DNA of 64,000 nucleotides from Primulina eburnea (GCF_022965805.1 NC_133105.1:27007208-27071207), one strand, 5' to 3'; positions 35,629-47,562 are shown, numbered from the stretch's first letter. Notes: generated from the letters alone by a model not told the origin. Translations and numbers: made by a program.

Positions 35629-35784
35629 ATGTCGTTACATGTTGGACCTGTTGATCCTATTGTTCTTTATCAGCAACAAATACAAATATCTAATTTTATT
35701 ACGCCTAACAACTTGGATAACACCCTAAGAGTGCGTCGATCAAATAATTTATTTTGGCAATTGTGGAAAAGTGGTATACTACAC
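35629..35784 (+). pseudogene. Plant-mobile-domain gene, N-terminal exon, cut by Athila
   Basis: ATG at 35629; reads MSLHVGPVDPIVLYQQQ and continues to RRSNNLFWQLWKSG. The start PGP.D..VLY.Q is the hallmark of plant mobile domain proteins, often database-named 'serine/threonine phosphatase 7 long form'. Such domains occur as host genes and inside MULEs. The exon stops at 35784, where an Athila LTR begins; TACAC at 35780-35784 would be its left target duplication. The gene's end is at about 43490-44550. Confidence 0.65.
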
Positions 35785-37173
35785 TGATAGAGGTGGATTT
35801 TACTTGTTTTTCATATCGTGTTTTATTGCATTTATCACTGAGATTTCGTGCATTTTGTGTTGTTTTAGCATAATCTATATCTTTGTGTCGCTCATGTGTT
35901 AGTGGCGAAAATGCAGGAGAATTGCGAAGAAACTGAAAAAAGAGCAAGAAAGTCGAGAGACCTCCGCCCGGGCGCACATTTGCATCCGCTCTGGCGCGTT
36001 CAAGCTTGGAGAAAGAATTTTAATCGAGAGACATCCGCCCGGGCGGAAACTTATATCCGCCCGGGCGCGCAAAAATCTGGAAAAAGATGCTTGTTGCGAA
36101 ACACATCCGCCCGGGCGGAAACTCTTGTCCGCCCGGGCGCGATTGTATTTTTGGAAAATATCATGCTCGATTCCATTCCTTAATTTCTGAAGGAGAATGA
36201 TATGGTAAGGTCTATGGACGACTTCAGAGGGATGGAGACTTGATTTTGCAGCCGCCACAAGTTTTTAAAGAGGACTTTGCGCTTGGATTGAAGATTTGAA
36301 GTTTTTCGAGCATCGTTCTTCGCAGATTTCGTCTCGCCTAGTATTTCTAATTTTGTTTTCATCGTTTAAACTTTGTTTTGTTTATTTTGATCATGAATTC
36401 TAGTAGCTAAACTTGAATATTTGTTGGGATAAAGGGGATCCTACCCCGAACGTTGATTTGAATTAATTTATATTTCGATTGTGCATTATTCTTGATTTTA
36501 CTACTGTTTTATCGTGTCATTAAAGCATAGCTAACTTTAACGACGTTTTCATATCACGAGTGAGTTCGAGAGAATAACGAGTGATAGGATAGAGTAGTAT
36601 AATCCGCGGATCTACAATTTACATAGATATATGAAATTGGATACGTGCCGATAGTCATAGTCCTTAGGGTCGAAAACTAGGAGATTTCATAGATCGAAAT
36701 GCGATTTGCTCTTGATAAATAATTAAAGACATTTAACTACTTCATTGAGTAGAATTAGTTTGGCATAGCTCGAGAGAGTAGGTTCAATAGATTAGGAAAT
36801 CTTGTCGGAAGCGTAGATCACGATCGAACGAATTGATTAATAAACGAGGGGTAGGTGAACCGAGATTCCCAACAAATCCATTTCTTATTGAATTTTAACT
36901 CAACATTTTAGATTAAATTCTCATTCATTACTTATTGAATCATTTTAATTGCATATTTATTTGAGTATAGTAGGAATAATCACACAACTCAATTTTCGTT
37001 GCTAAATGTTAAATAACTGAAAATAATAATTGTTAAACACAGTCTTCAGTGGAACGATACTCGTACTCTTGTACACTATATTACTACTTGACATCGTCCA
37101 CTTGCGATTAATTTTTGAGCATACAAAATCATATTTTTATTGGGGATTTTACTGTGTAAGTTTTGCTCGATCA
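35785..37173 (+). repeat. 5' LTR of the Athila-type element
   Basis: 1,389 bp, starts TGATAGAGGTGG, ends TGCTCGATCA, directly before the primer site. Three copies of a GC-rich tag, CCGCCCGGGCGG with a partner half CCGCCCGGGCGC, lie at about 35962-36141. Confidence 0.85.
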
Positions 37174-37179
37174 AGTTTT

Positions 37180-37198
37180 TGGCGCCGTTGCCGGGGAC
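37180..37198 (+). promoter_or_regulatory. Primer-binding site (tRNA-Asp)
   Basis: TGGCGCCGTTGCCGGGGAC is complementary to the 3' end of plant tRNA-Asp, the usual primer of Athila/Tat Gypsy elements. It starts six bases after the LTR end. Confidence 0.9.
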
Positions 37199-37304
37199 TG
37201 TTAATCTACAATTTTATTTTTATTTTTTGGTTATTTTCTTTAGCATTATTTTATTTCTCCTGAGATAACACTTCATATTTTATTACAGATATCCCTTCCA
37301 GTGC

Positions 37305-40070
37305 ATGCCAAAGTCACTTGACGTGGAACTTGAGTTCGATCCTGAAATTGGAAGAACTTTCCGAAGGCGAAGACAACAACAAAGACTTAAAGAACTGATG
37401 GAAAGACACGAGCAAGAACGTGGAGAGGAACAGCGTGACAATAGACAAGTTGAGATACCGCGTCGCATACCAATGCTGGAGTATGCCCAGCCTTCTTTGG
37501 AGGGTGCACGCCCTAGCATTGTGAGGCCTATCGTGCGGGCGAATCACTTCGAAATCAAGCCAGCCATAATCCAGATGATTCAGAACACGGTCCAATTTGG
37601 AGGAACTGCAATGGATGACCCAAACACGCACATCGCGGATTTTCTTGAAATTTGCGATACTTTTAAATTCAATGGAGTTTCTGATGATGATGTTAGGTTG
37701 CGTTTATTTCTTTTCTCCTTACGTGATAAAGCTAAAGCATGGTTAAATTGTTTGCATGTAGGTTCGATCGCTACGTGGGACGACATGGCGAAAGCCTTTC
37801 TCATCAAATACTTCCCTCCCTCCAAGACCATGAAGCTGCGGGCAGACATTACAACATTTGCTCAATTCGATCAGGAATCTCTATATGAGGCATGGGAACG
37901 CTTCAAGGATCTACTACGAAGATGCCCACATCACGAGTTACCACTTGGGTTAGTCGTTCAAACATTTTATTATGGTTTGCTTACTCCTAACCGTACTATG
38001 ATAGATGCGGCTGCATGTGGAAACCTGTTGAGAAAGACCGCGGAGGAAGGATATGAATTGTTAGAGGAGATGGCTGCTAGCAGCTATCATCCTCAATCTG
38101 AAAGAAACAACCAGCGGAAGAGTGCAGGAGTTCACCAGGTAACTGATTTTTCTGCTATTACTGCACAACTTGATGCTTTAAACAGGAAAATAGACGGCTT
38201 GAATGTGGGTGGCACGGCGATGCGTCTTCAAGAGATATTCTGTGAAAAGTGTGGAGGGGAACACTATGCGAAGGACTGTCAAGATGACAATCCATTCTAT
38301 GTGCAAAATGAGGCACCAGTGAACCAAGTGAGAGTCCAACACCGCCCAAGGCATGACCCTTATTCGAACACATACAATCCTGGGTGGAGGCAACATCCCA
38401 ACTTCTCATGGGGCGGTCAAAACAGTCAAAATAGACCGCAAAGAGGAAAACAATATGGGAAACAACCGATGTACAGATCCGATCCTCCTAGAGAAGAAAA
38501 GTCCAACTTGGAGCAAATGATGTCTAAGTTTATTTCATCCACTGAAACTAGACTTCAAAACCAAGACGCATCGATAAAAGGGCTCGAGAATCAAATTGGA
38601 CAGTTGGCCAAGATGATAGCAAGTACAGAGCCGGGCACCTTGCCAAGTAATACCGAGACTAATCCAAAAGAGCAAGTGAAGGCCATTGAGTTGAAGAGTG
38701 GGAAAATTTTGGAGTCGAAGGGAAAGGAAAAAATTCAAATACTGGATGAACCGACTGAGACATCAAAAGGTAAGTCTTCTAACTCTACACTAGCACCCAC
38801 TACAAAACATAAAATTGTTATTCCTCCACCTTTCCCTGCAGCATTGAAAAAAGCAAAACTAGATGCACAATTCGGTAAGTTTCTCGAGGTGTTTAAAAAG
38901 TTGCATATCAATATTCCCTTCGCCGATGCTTTAATGCAAATGCCTAGTTATGCTAAATTTTTGAAGGATATTTTAGCAAATAAGAGGAAGTTGGAGGATC
39001 ACATGACAGTTAACTTGACTGAAAATCGCTCCGCTTTGGTGCAAAACAAAATCCCACCGAAACTCAAAGACCCAGGGAGTTTTTTTATTCCTTGCATGAT
39101 TGGTGATGTTGTTTTTCACAAAGCTTTGTGTGATCTTGGTGCAAGTATTAATCTTATGCCTTTATCTGTGTTTAGGAAACTTGGGTTGGGAGAGCCTAAG
39201 CCGACGAGGATGTCCTTGCAACTGGCTGACAGATCTGTCATATACCCCCGCGGAGTGATTGAGGATGTGCTAGTGAAAGTGGACAAATTCATTTTTCCTG
39301 CGGATTTCGTGGTTCTCGACATGGAGGAGGATACAGAGATGCCTCTAATTTTGGGGAGACCATTCCTTGCAACTGGAAAGGCATTGATTGATGTGCAAGA
39401 AGGGAAATTGAGATTAAGAGTGGGCGAGGAGGAGATTACTTTGGATGTTTTTAATGCACTTAAGCACACACTGCATTCTGATAGCTGTTTTAGAATTGAT
39501 GCTTTTGACTCTCTTGTGTCTCACTATGTGCAGGATGCTTTTAGGGACCCTTTGGAAGCCACTATCACTACTGAGTTGGGAGAAGAGGAATTGGATGATG
39601 AAAAAACAGAAATTGTGGCACATCTCAATGCCAACCATCCATGGAGAAAGCCAATGAAGATGCGACTGGAGGACCTAGGAGAACGCAGAGATTTGATCCC
39701 TACAAAGTCGAGCATCGAGGAGCCACCGACGCTTGAACTCAAACCCTTACCTCCGCACTTAAAGTACGTATTCCTAGGTGAGAATAACACGTTTCCTCTC
39801 ATTATTTCTGCTGCTTTGACAGATGCTATGGAGGACAAATTGTTGCAAGTTCTCAAAGAGCACAAAAGGGCATTCGCTTGGAAGGTGGCAGACATCAAGG
39901 GAATCAGTCCATCGATATGCATGCATAAAATCTTGATGGAAGAAAAGTACTCACCTCTCGTGCAACCTCAAAGACGACTAAATCCAAAGATGCAAGAGGT
40001 AGTGAAAGCTGAAACTATTAAGCTTCTCGATTCAGGTATTATCTACCCTATTTCGATAGTGCTTGGGTAA
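37305..40070 (+). pseudogene. Athila gag-protease polyprotein with start of RT, frameshifted
   Basis: 921 codons. Gag capsid-like domain at about 125-235 (LFLFSLRDKAKAWLNCL, TWDDMAKAFLIKYFPP). A CCHC-like knuckle, CEKCGGEHYAKDC, is near 313. The retroviral-type aspartic protease lies at about 600-700 (ALCDLGASINLMPLSVF; Asp-Leu-Gly in place of Asp-Ser/Thr-Gly is usual here; ILGRPFLATG follows). The linker to RT ([11 protein letters not shown]) ends in a frameshift: one base is missing near 40047 compared with the family pattern, and RT resumes in another frame at once. An otherwise long undamaged frame suggests fairly recent loss of function. Confidence 0.85.
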
Positions 40071-40084
40071 GTCCGGTTCAATGT

Positions 40085-42451
40085 GTGCCTAAGAAAGGTG
40101 GGATTACGGTGATCACCAATGAAAAGAATGAACTTATTCCCACGAGAACTGTTACGGGGTGGAGAGTGTGTATTGACTATAGGAAGTTGAATGATGCCAC
40201 CCGTAAGGACCATTTCCCCCTTCCCTTTATTGATCAAATGTTGGAGAGATTAGCGGGGCATGAATTTTATTGTTTTCTAGATGGGTATTCGGGGTATAAT
40301 CAAATCACAATTGCACCTGAGGACCAAGAGAAAACCACTTTCACTTGTCCTTATGGCACGTTTGCTTTTCGCCGAATGCCTTTTGGTCTTTGTAATGCAC
40401 CTGCTACATTTCAGCGCTGTATGACTGCTATATTCCATGATATGATTGAAACCTTTCTTGAAATATTTATGGATGATTTTTCTATCTTTGGTGCAACGTT
40501 TGATGAGTGCTTGCAGAATTTGAGATCCGTGTTGAGAAGATGCGAAGAGACGAACTTGGTGCTCAATTGGGAAAAGTGCCATTTCATGGTACAAGAGGGA
40601 ATTGTTTTAGAGCACAAGGTTTCGGAGCAAGGAATTGAGGTGGACAAAGCAAAAATTGAAGTCATAAAGAACCTACCACCACCAGCCTCAGTAAAGGGAG
40701 TTAGAAGTTTTCTAGGCCACGCCGATTTTTATCGGCGTTTTATAAAAGATTTTTCAAAAATTGCCAAACCTCTATCTTCTTTACTTATGAAAGATGTGCC
40801 ATTTGATTTCAATTATGACTGTTTACAGGCATACAAGAATCTGAAGGAGCGCTTGGTGACGGCTCCTGTCTTGGTAGCACCGGATTGGGATCTACCTTTC
40901 GAGATCATGTGCGACGCCAGTGACACTGCAGTGGGGGCCGTACTTGGACAGCGGCGAAACAATGTATTTCACACAATTTACTATGCAAGTAAGACCTTAG
41001 ATGAGGCTCAATTGAATTATGCAACAACTGAAAAGGAATTACTTGCAGTAGTATTCGCACTTGACAAATTTCATTCATACCTTGTTTTGTCTAAAGTAAT
41101 TGTATTCACTGATCATTCTGCCCTTAAATACTTACTTGCTAAAAAAGATGCAAAGCCACGCTTACTTCGGTGGATCTTACTGTTACAAGAGTTTGATTTG
41201 GAAATAAAAGATAAGAAAGGTGTTGAGAATGTGGTGGCGGATCATTTATCTAGACTAGAGCTTGTTAGTAATGACTGTGTAGATCAAGCTATTAATGATT
41301 GGTTTCCTGACGAGCAACTGTTTGAGATGAAACATTGTCCATGGTATGCAAATTTCGCTAACTTTCTTGTCACAGGCACACCTCCACCAAACCTATCGTT
41401 TCACCAACGAAAGAAATTCTTTTCTGACGTGAAATACTATTTTTGGGAGGAACCGTTTTTGTTTAAAATTTGTGCAGATTCCATGATAAGACGGTGTGTT
41501 GCGGAGGAAGAGTTTGATCAAATTCTCAACCATTGCCATGACCTTGAGGTAGGTGGTCATTTCGGACCAACAAGGACGGCATCCAAGGTACTTGAATGTG
41601 GCTTTTATTGGCCAACTCTCTTTAAAGATGCTCGTTCTTATGTGCTACATTGTGATAAATGCCAGCGGACAGGTAACATCTCTAACCGTCACGAAATGCC
41701 TTTAAATAATATCATTGAGTGTGAGGTTTTTGATGTGTGGGGGATAGACTTTATGGGACCGTTTCCTAGTTCTTTCACGAAAAAATACATCTTGGTTGCG
41801 GTGGATTATGTGTCTAAGTGGGTAGAGGCGGAAGCGTATGCCACTAATGATGCTCAAGTGGTCCTAAAATTTTTAAAGAAAAATATTTTTAACCGATTTG
41901 GAACACCACGAGCAATCATTAGTGATGGTGGCAAGCATTTTTGCAACAAACTATTTGAAAAACTTTTGAGCAAATATGGTGTCACACATAAGATATCTAC
42001 CCCCTATCACCCCCAGACGAGTGGTCAAGTGGAAGTGTCGAACCGAGAGATAAAGCGAATTTTGGAGAAAGTGGTAGGTGTCAATAGGAAAGATTGGTTG
42101 GTGAGGTTAGACGATGCTCTGTGGGCATATAGGACTGCTTTTAAAACACCTATAGGCACTACACCGTATAGGCTTTTGTTTGGTAAAGCATGTCATCTAC
42201 CTGTAGAGTTAGAGCATCGGGCATATTGGGCAACAAAAGCACTAAACTTTAACTTTATTGATGCAGGTGAACGACGTTTGCTTCAACTAGATCAGTTGGA
42301 GGAATTCATGAATCTGGCCTATGATCTAGCACTGTCATACAAAGAAAGACGAAGAAGGCTCATGATAGGCGGATCATCGAAAGAGAATTCAAAGAAGGTG
42401 AAAACGTCCTGCTCTACAACTCCCGGTTGCGACTATTTCCTGGAAAACTGA
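40085..42451 (+). pseudogene. Athila RT-RNase H-integrase polyprotein, frameshifted near its end
   Basis: [26 protein letters not shown], catalytic [10 protein letters not shown] (the Phe-Met-Asp-Asp form of YxDD). RNase [33 protein letters not shown]. Integrase: zinc-binding [23 protein letters not shown], first Asp in [11 protein letters not shown], second Asp in IISDGGKHF, Glu in [14 protein letters not shown]. All visible catalytic residues are kept. Near 42350 a one-base indel shifts the frame; the integrase C-terminal part continues at 42427-42627 in a different frame. Confidence 0.87.
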
Positions 42452-42627
42452 AGTCACGATGGTCCGGTCCATTCGTGATTTCGAAAGTATACCCATCGGG
42501 AGCAGTAGAGTTGAAAGATGGGAAGGATGAGACATTTACGGTCAATGCCCAGCGCCTTAAGCACTACATGGGTGGCACAATTGAGCCACAACGTGGAATC
42601 ACCCGGTTCCAAGACATGCCGAACTGA
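42427..42627 (+). pseudogene. Athila integrase C-terminal domain (shifted frame)
   Basis: [20 protein letters not shown] and NAQRLKHYMGG are the conserved C-terminal (SH3-like) end of Athila/Tat integrase. It directly continues the preceding ORF after a frameshift and ends at a TGA at 42625. Confidence 0.85.
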
Positions 42628-42794
42628 GACGGACCGACAGTCAAGCTCTCGACTATAAATTGAGAACTACTTTTCTTCCCCTTATCTTGCATTTGATTTA
42701 ATTTTTCTTTCGTGTCGATTTGCTTGTTTTCTCTTGCTTTTGTTTTGTTTTATTTTTTTTAAAAAAAATATTTTGGTGTGCACAGCCGTGAAGC

Positions 42795-42957
42795 TTCCGC
42801 CCGGGCGGGAATTTATATCCGCCCGGGCGCGCCCTTTTCAAAAAATTTTCGAGGACCATCCGCCCGGGCGGAAACTTACATCTGCTCGGGCGCGCCCTTT
42901 TCAAAAAAATTCGAGGAACATCCGCCCGGGCGGAAACTTATGTCCCCCCGGGCGGAT
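42795..42957 (+). repeat. Second triple CCGCCCGGGCGG tag block, downstream of integrase
   Basis: Three units of CCGCCCGGGCGG..ACTTAT.TCCGCCCGGGCGC with AT-rich 20-30 bp linkers, closely matching the three units in the 5' LTR at 35962-36141. Confidence 0.9.
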
Positions 42958-43490
42958 CGCGCAGATTTAAAATCTGCTACACTTTTTTTCTCCTCTCCCC
43001 ACTCGAAACCCTCGCCCCCCTTTCCGAATTTTACGCACCCACTCTCTCAATCTCACTCAATTCATCTCTTCTCACCAAATTTCAGGTACAATCGTGCACC
43101 CTCACCTTCACCGAGTGTCAAGACGCGATTTTTCCGGTCAAGAACTCAACTCTCCGGCGAACCCAAGCGATTTCCGGCCACCGCCGCCTCTTTTCCGACC
43201 GCCTCTTCCGTTCCCGACCGCCACCAAGTTCCGGAAAACATCCCCCTACTACGGGCTACTTGTGCTCTTCTCCAATCTTCCACATTGGCACCTAAAAAGG
43301 CTCGGGTAAGTCACGGTGCTTCTTCTTCGTCATCTCATAATGCTCAATTATTTGTGAATCCTGCGGCTAGGGAACGATATGAGCATACAAAAATAAATAG
43401 AGCTCCGCTTCGTGAACGAGGTTTCCAATTTGAGCAATATATAGATATCAACAATCAAATTGAGAATAGAAGGCGACGACTGAGAGATGA
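42958..43490 (+). pseudogene. Start of Athila extra 3' ORF (env-like position), truncated
   Basis: After a Pro/Ser/Thr-rich stretch comes FVNPAARERYEHTKI followed by RGFQFEQYI, the N-terminal pattern of the 'putative plant transposon protein' ORF found after integrase in Athila elements. A GTAAGT after AAAAAGGCTCGG near 43305 looks like a splice donor but the open frame runs through it. It is truncated at about 43490, where the mobile-domain gene resumes without a visible 3' LTR. Confidence 0.5.
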
Positions 43491-44550
43491 TGATGTAGCC
43501 GATGAACCATCATTCTCGACCCCTGACTGGCGACAAAGCATGAGTACACAATCACCGACGACTCATTCCTGGCCTCACAGCTCACATGGTACATGTTTTT
43601 ATTATCTAACTACTTTGTTTAAATTCACAATCATGGTTCTTATTCAACAATATATTTATTTCACCTTCAGTGGACGATCCTTCGCATGGTACGACTACAC
43701 AGTTGCGCGTAACTCTTGGTTGGGCTTCCACTTCACGTGGTACATTTTTAAATTTCAATGCAATTTCTTTATATTATCAAAGTATATGTTTATTTCTACC
43801 TCCACGTTATTCCTGGCCTCACAGCTTAAATGGTACATGTTTTTTTATCTAACTACTTTGTTTAAATTCACATTCATGGTTTTTATTCAACAATATATTT
43901 ATTTCACCTTCAGTAGATGATCCTTCGCATGGTACGACTACACAGTTTCCCGTAACTCTTGGTTGGGCTTCCACTTCACATGGTACATTTTTAAATTTCC
44001 ATGCAATTTCTTTATATTATCGAAGTATATGTTTATTTCTACCTCCATGTACTTATTGGACATCATATTTTTTTAACTTTCAGGAGAGGGTACTTCGCAT
44101 GGAGATTCAGTATTTCGAGCTCCACTTCATTCCTATAGTGTGCCTTCCTCATATGCTAATTGGCCAAATAAGGATTCTTTCAATATTTCTTTTGGGATAG
44201 GTACTTCGCGAACGGATAATGAATTTCAAACTCCACATCAGGCCTACGAACATTCATTTACGGAACTCTTATTTGACGGTCATCTCCAGCAATATGAATA
44301 AATCCGCCCAAATTATAACATATCACCAATTTCATACTTGGGATATTCCAATCCTCAATCACCAAGTCAGGTTCCCCTGAACATTGATATGAACGAGTAT
44401 GCCAACGTTCGAGTGAATGTTAATGAAAAAGAAGATGTAGAAGAAGAAGTTGAAGCCCCACAGTTGGTGCGTAAAAGTAAACGAATCCCAAAGCCACGTG
44501 ATTGTGGGACTGGACATCGCTTGGGTAAAAAGAAAAAAGAAAATATTTAA
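43491..44550 (+). pseudogene. Mobile-domain gene, 3' exons with a duplicated exon-intron module
   Basis: Short exon-like pieces (TPDWRQSM...SWPHSSHG; DDPSHGTTTQL; GEGTSHGDSVFRAPLHSY) alternate with GTACAT...TTTCAG introns. The last part, 44338-44550, reads MGYSNPQSPSQVP and ends acidic, then RKSKRIPKPRDCGTGHRLG. A C-terminal Cys-Gly-Thr-Gly-His motif after basic residues is common in plant mobile domain proteins of the phosphatase-7-like group. An in-frame TAA lies at 44299, before this segment, so either another splice or a stop separates them. Confidence 0.5.
43565..44050 (+). repeat. Two tandem copies of a ~243-bp exon-intron module
   Basis: Copy 1 43565-43808 and copy 2 43809-44050 share ATTCCTGGCCTCACAGCT, then GGTACATG, a T-rich intron ending CACCTTCAG, GATCCTTCGCATGGTACGAC, TCTTGGTTGGGCTTCCACTT, and a second GTACATTTTTAAATTT intron start, with few differences. 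Confidence 0.88.
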
Positions 44551-45050
44551 ATGTATAAGTTATGTATATTGAATACAAGTAAATTTATTTGTTTTGAGTT
44601 TTAAATAATTTATTTGTTTTTTTTCTAACGGCATTAGATTGTGTTGCTATAATAAATAAGATACGTAGTTTTTAAATATGATATGATAAATACATATTTG
44701 TTGATACACAATCTATAATTAGAAAACATCGATGATGCTGTAAAATAAAATACAGAACGAGATGACTTTACACAACATATAACATATAAACACCTAAATT
44801 AAAACAACATATGACATACGATCCAATTTAAACAAACAAACTGTTCGATTAACATATAAGAATTAGCAAGATACAAGGAAAAACATACAGTTACATTTGT
44901 AACACATTTAATTTCATAGTGTTCCTTCAAACCTGCAACCAATCAACACGTAAACACTTAAATAACAGATTATTTTTTCATTATGAATGAAATATAAAAT
45001 TAAAAGATAAAAAATTACATTTACATGTTCTGATTATGACTTTGTTGTGT
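44551..45050. other. Gap between the two convergent MULE genes
   Basis: AT-rich, no open frame of interest. It must hold the 3' UTRs of both genes. Confidence 0.55.
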
Positions 45051-45122
45051 TGAGCTTTCTCGCTGGATGCGTTGCCTTTCTCTTGTGGAAGGCCGGTCCA
45101 TCTCATTTCTAATTCTTGTAGT

Positions 45123-47536
45123 TCAGTCTCTCCCTTTTCTCCTTCTTTGACGCCTATTCGGGTTGTGACACAATTCGAATGTTGGTTCATCCCAATATTC
45201 CTCATCAGCAATTGGACGAAATCTTCCCTCGTACGTGTCTACGTATTCACTCATCTGAAACCAACGTTGTAAAAATTGTGTAGGATCTAATCCATACCAT
45301 TTGGCGGTACATATTGCATGTGAACACGGAATTCCCAAGATAGTTCATTTTCCGCATGAGAATTCATTAAGACTGAAGGTCACAACCTGTACACGTTCAC
45401 CCCGACCTTGTCGCCCTCCCATAACAACAGATGCAGATTGGTCTCTAATCTCGGTACGAACAGTGTGTTCACTAGATCTCGAAGATCATTTCTCGTACAG
45501 TCGAAAAGTGTAATGAAACCAAGGTTGATTGTTCTGAATCATACGTTGCCTTCGTGTGATACGATCGATGAAATACTGCACGCAACGATTGAATGTCAAC
45601 TGAACTAAGGCTGATACTGGAAGTCGACGAGCACCCTTCAGAACAGAATTAAGACACTCCGACATGTTGGTCGTCATAACACCACGTCGCCATCCCCCAT
45701 TGTGAGCAAGAGTCCATTTGTGTTTATCAATTTCAGAGAGATAAACAAAAGCTCTCGATTCGAAATTTTTAATTTCATCCATGATGGAATCAAATTTACG
45801 TATTTGATGTTGTGTGCTTGCTTTCCAACATAGATCTTTTAGGTGCACATTTTTGAAATATGTATTGAAATTAGAACATATGTGTCTAAGACAAAAACGA
45901 TGTACACCACGTGGATGTCTAAAATCGGGTATCTCCTCAACAATATTAATGATTCCACGATGTCTATCGGAGATAAGGCACACACCTGTTGATCCTCGAA
46001 CCACTTGCTTGCATAGAAGTTCCAAAAACCATTTCCAGGAGTCGTATGTTTCCTGATCGACTATGGCAAATGCTAAGGGTAAGATTTGGTTGTTTCCATC
46101 TAAACCCACAGCTATAAGCATCTTGTGCTTATACTTCGTGTATAAATGAGTACCATCAACAATAATTATTTTTCGACAATGTGCGAACCTATCTATACAT
46201 GGTCGGAAGGCCCAAAACACGTAGTTTAACACCTTCAATTCAGAATTGTATCTCGGTAAATGGTTCCACTCTACAATAGTGCCTGGATTGTACTTCACAA
46301 AGGCACCCATGTACCTTGGCAAAAGATGTACTGAACTCTCCCATGTACCATATACATTTTCCACCGCTCGCTTTAAACTGTACCATGCCTTACCATATGA
46401 GATTTGATAATTATATCGATCTTTGACAAGTTGGATAACATATTTAATCTCAAACGAAGGATCACACCAAACAATATCGACAAGTGTTTTTGCAATCATA
46501 TTTTTGTCCAAGTTACGGTGGTCTAACCCCACCTGGCTAGACATACATGTATGTGGACCACCATATTTCGTAATCTTGAAATACCTCAATTTTGATTTTA
46601 ACGATGCACGAAGAACCCACGTACAGTTGATATTTGAATATTTATTTTTACAACGAACTTTCCACAAAGTCTTTGTACTCTCCACAACTTGATATTCACG
46701 TCGAGCAACTCTAACCGAAAAGTCCTTAACTGCTGCTATCAAATGCTTTTCATCTTTAAAAATCATATTCAAGCAAAGTTCTCCTCTATCTACGTTGTAA
46801 TAACTCAAATTCGATGCAGATGGAATTCCAACAGAATCAGGGCATTGCTCATCATAATTGTACTAAAGAATTGAGGTATGTCATATAAGAAGAGACCGAC
46901 AGGCGGGACAGATAATGGTAATGCATCGGGTCGGTGTTCAAGATTTGAAATGACTTCAAAAGGATATGCATGCATATGATCACCGGTGTCGGTTTGAGAT
47001 GGACCAATATCAGCAAATGTGGCATTTTCGTCTTCATGCTCATCTTCATCTGTTTCACTTGCAGTTGTATCAGGTTCAGTAAATATTTCGGTGGCGTGAA
47101 GGTGAACATCTATTGACAACTCATGTGATCTTTGTTCATCAGGTACGACAGGTGTCAATATATGACTCGATCCACTACGATGCACACTTGGTGAACAATC
47201 GAAACCTGCATGATTTGTGTCAACCGAGTACCATCCTCTTGCACCAGAATCCCATCCTCGTGTGGAAATAGGCCAGTTAACATTTTCTTCTACGTTGCCA
47301 GTAATATACCGATCCCATCCCCCAGTCCAATCATTCGAATTAAATCGATTTTCATCTATTGGTTCGAAAAAAGCATTAGCGGAAGTACATGCTTCATCAT
47401 TAAATCCCATCGAATTGAACCCTTCAGTTATACATGGAATGTATGATTCAGGAACCTCAACATATACATTATGCTCGACGAAATCCGTTTCGATATACAA
47501 TTCGATACATCGCATTTCGTTAATAGAATCCAGCAT
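45123..47536 (-). pseudogene. MULE transposase (mudrA-like), three lesions
   Basis: DDE transposase for cut-and-paste movement of Mutator-like elements. Read from 47536: an acidic N-terminal region to about 46860, then after a frameshift the MuDR-type zinc-binding N-domain (LNMIFKDEKHLIAAVKDFSV, CKNKYSNINCTW). The catalytic core follows, with first Asp in IIIVDGTHLY, second Asp in LISDRHRGI and Glu in TNMSECLNSVLK. The C-terminal SWIM finger (FSCGK.TILGIPCSHA) lies at about 45300-45370. Lesions: frameshift near 46860, frameshift near 45490, and a Trp-to-stop (TGG to TGA) in the SWIM finger at about 45340. The catalytic triad is intact by eye. The window's FRS gene belongs to the domesticated branch of this superfamily. 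Confidence 0.85.
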
Positions 47537-47562
47537 AAACTGTAAACTGTTGTCATCATTGA

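Larger units (their letters stand above)
35785..43490 (+). mobile_element. Athila-type Gypsy element lacking its 3' LTR
   Basis: 5' LTR (35785-37173), tRNA-Asp primer site, gag-protease frame, RT-RNase H-integrase frame, and the start of the family's extra 3' ORF. The 3' LTR and the end of the extra ORF are missing, and mobile-domain gene sequence resumes at about 43490. Two single-base frameshifts break pol. The + strand element lies in the sense direction of the disrupted MULE gene. Confidence 0.85.
33870..47562. mobile_element. Mutator-like element with convergent transposase and mobile-domain genes
   Basis: The two genes converge: a plus-strand plant-mobile-domain partner (first exon 35629, last part to 44550) and a minus-strand MULE transposase (47536 to 45123). 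This layout resembles MuDR, which also has two convergent genes. Left subterminal DNA has GTCACGCC palindromes at 33907-34095. The right terminus was not found: Copia DNA begins at 47563 and beyond it, at about 52890, the Gypsy LTR resumes, so the right end seems deleted. The left edge is approximate and no target duplication was identified. Confidence 0.6.

Noticed and set aside
35896..36258. Arg/Ala/Gly-rich frames with repeated PGA/RPGG units
   Set aside because: Translation of the CCGCCCGGGCGG tags in the Athila LTR, on both strands; not genes.
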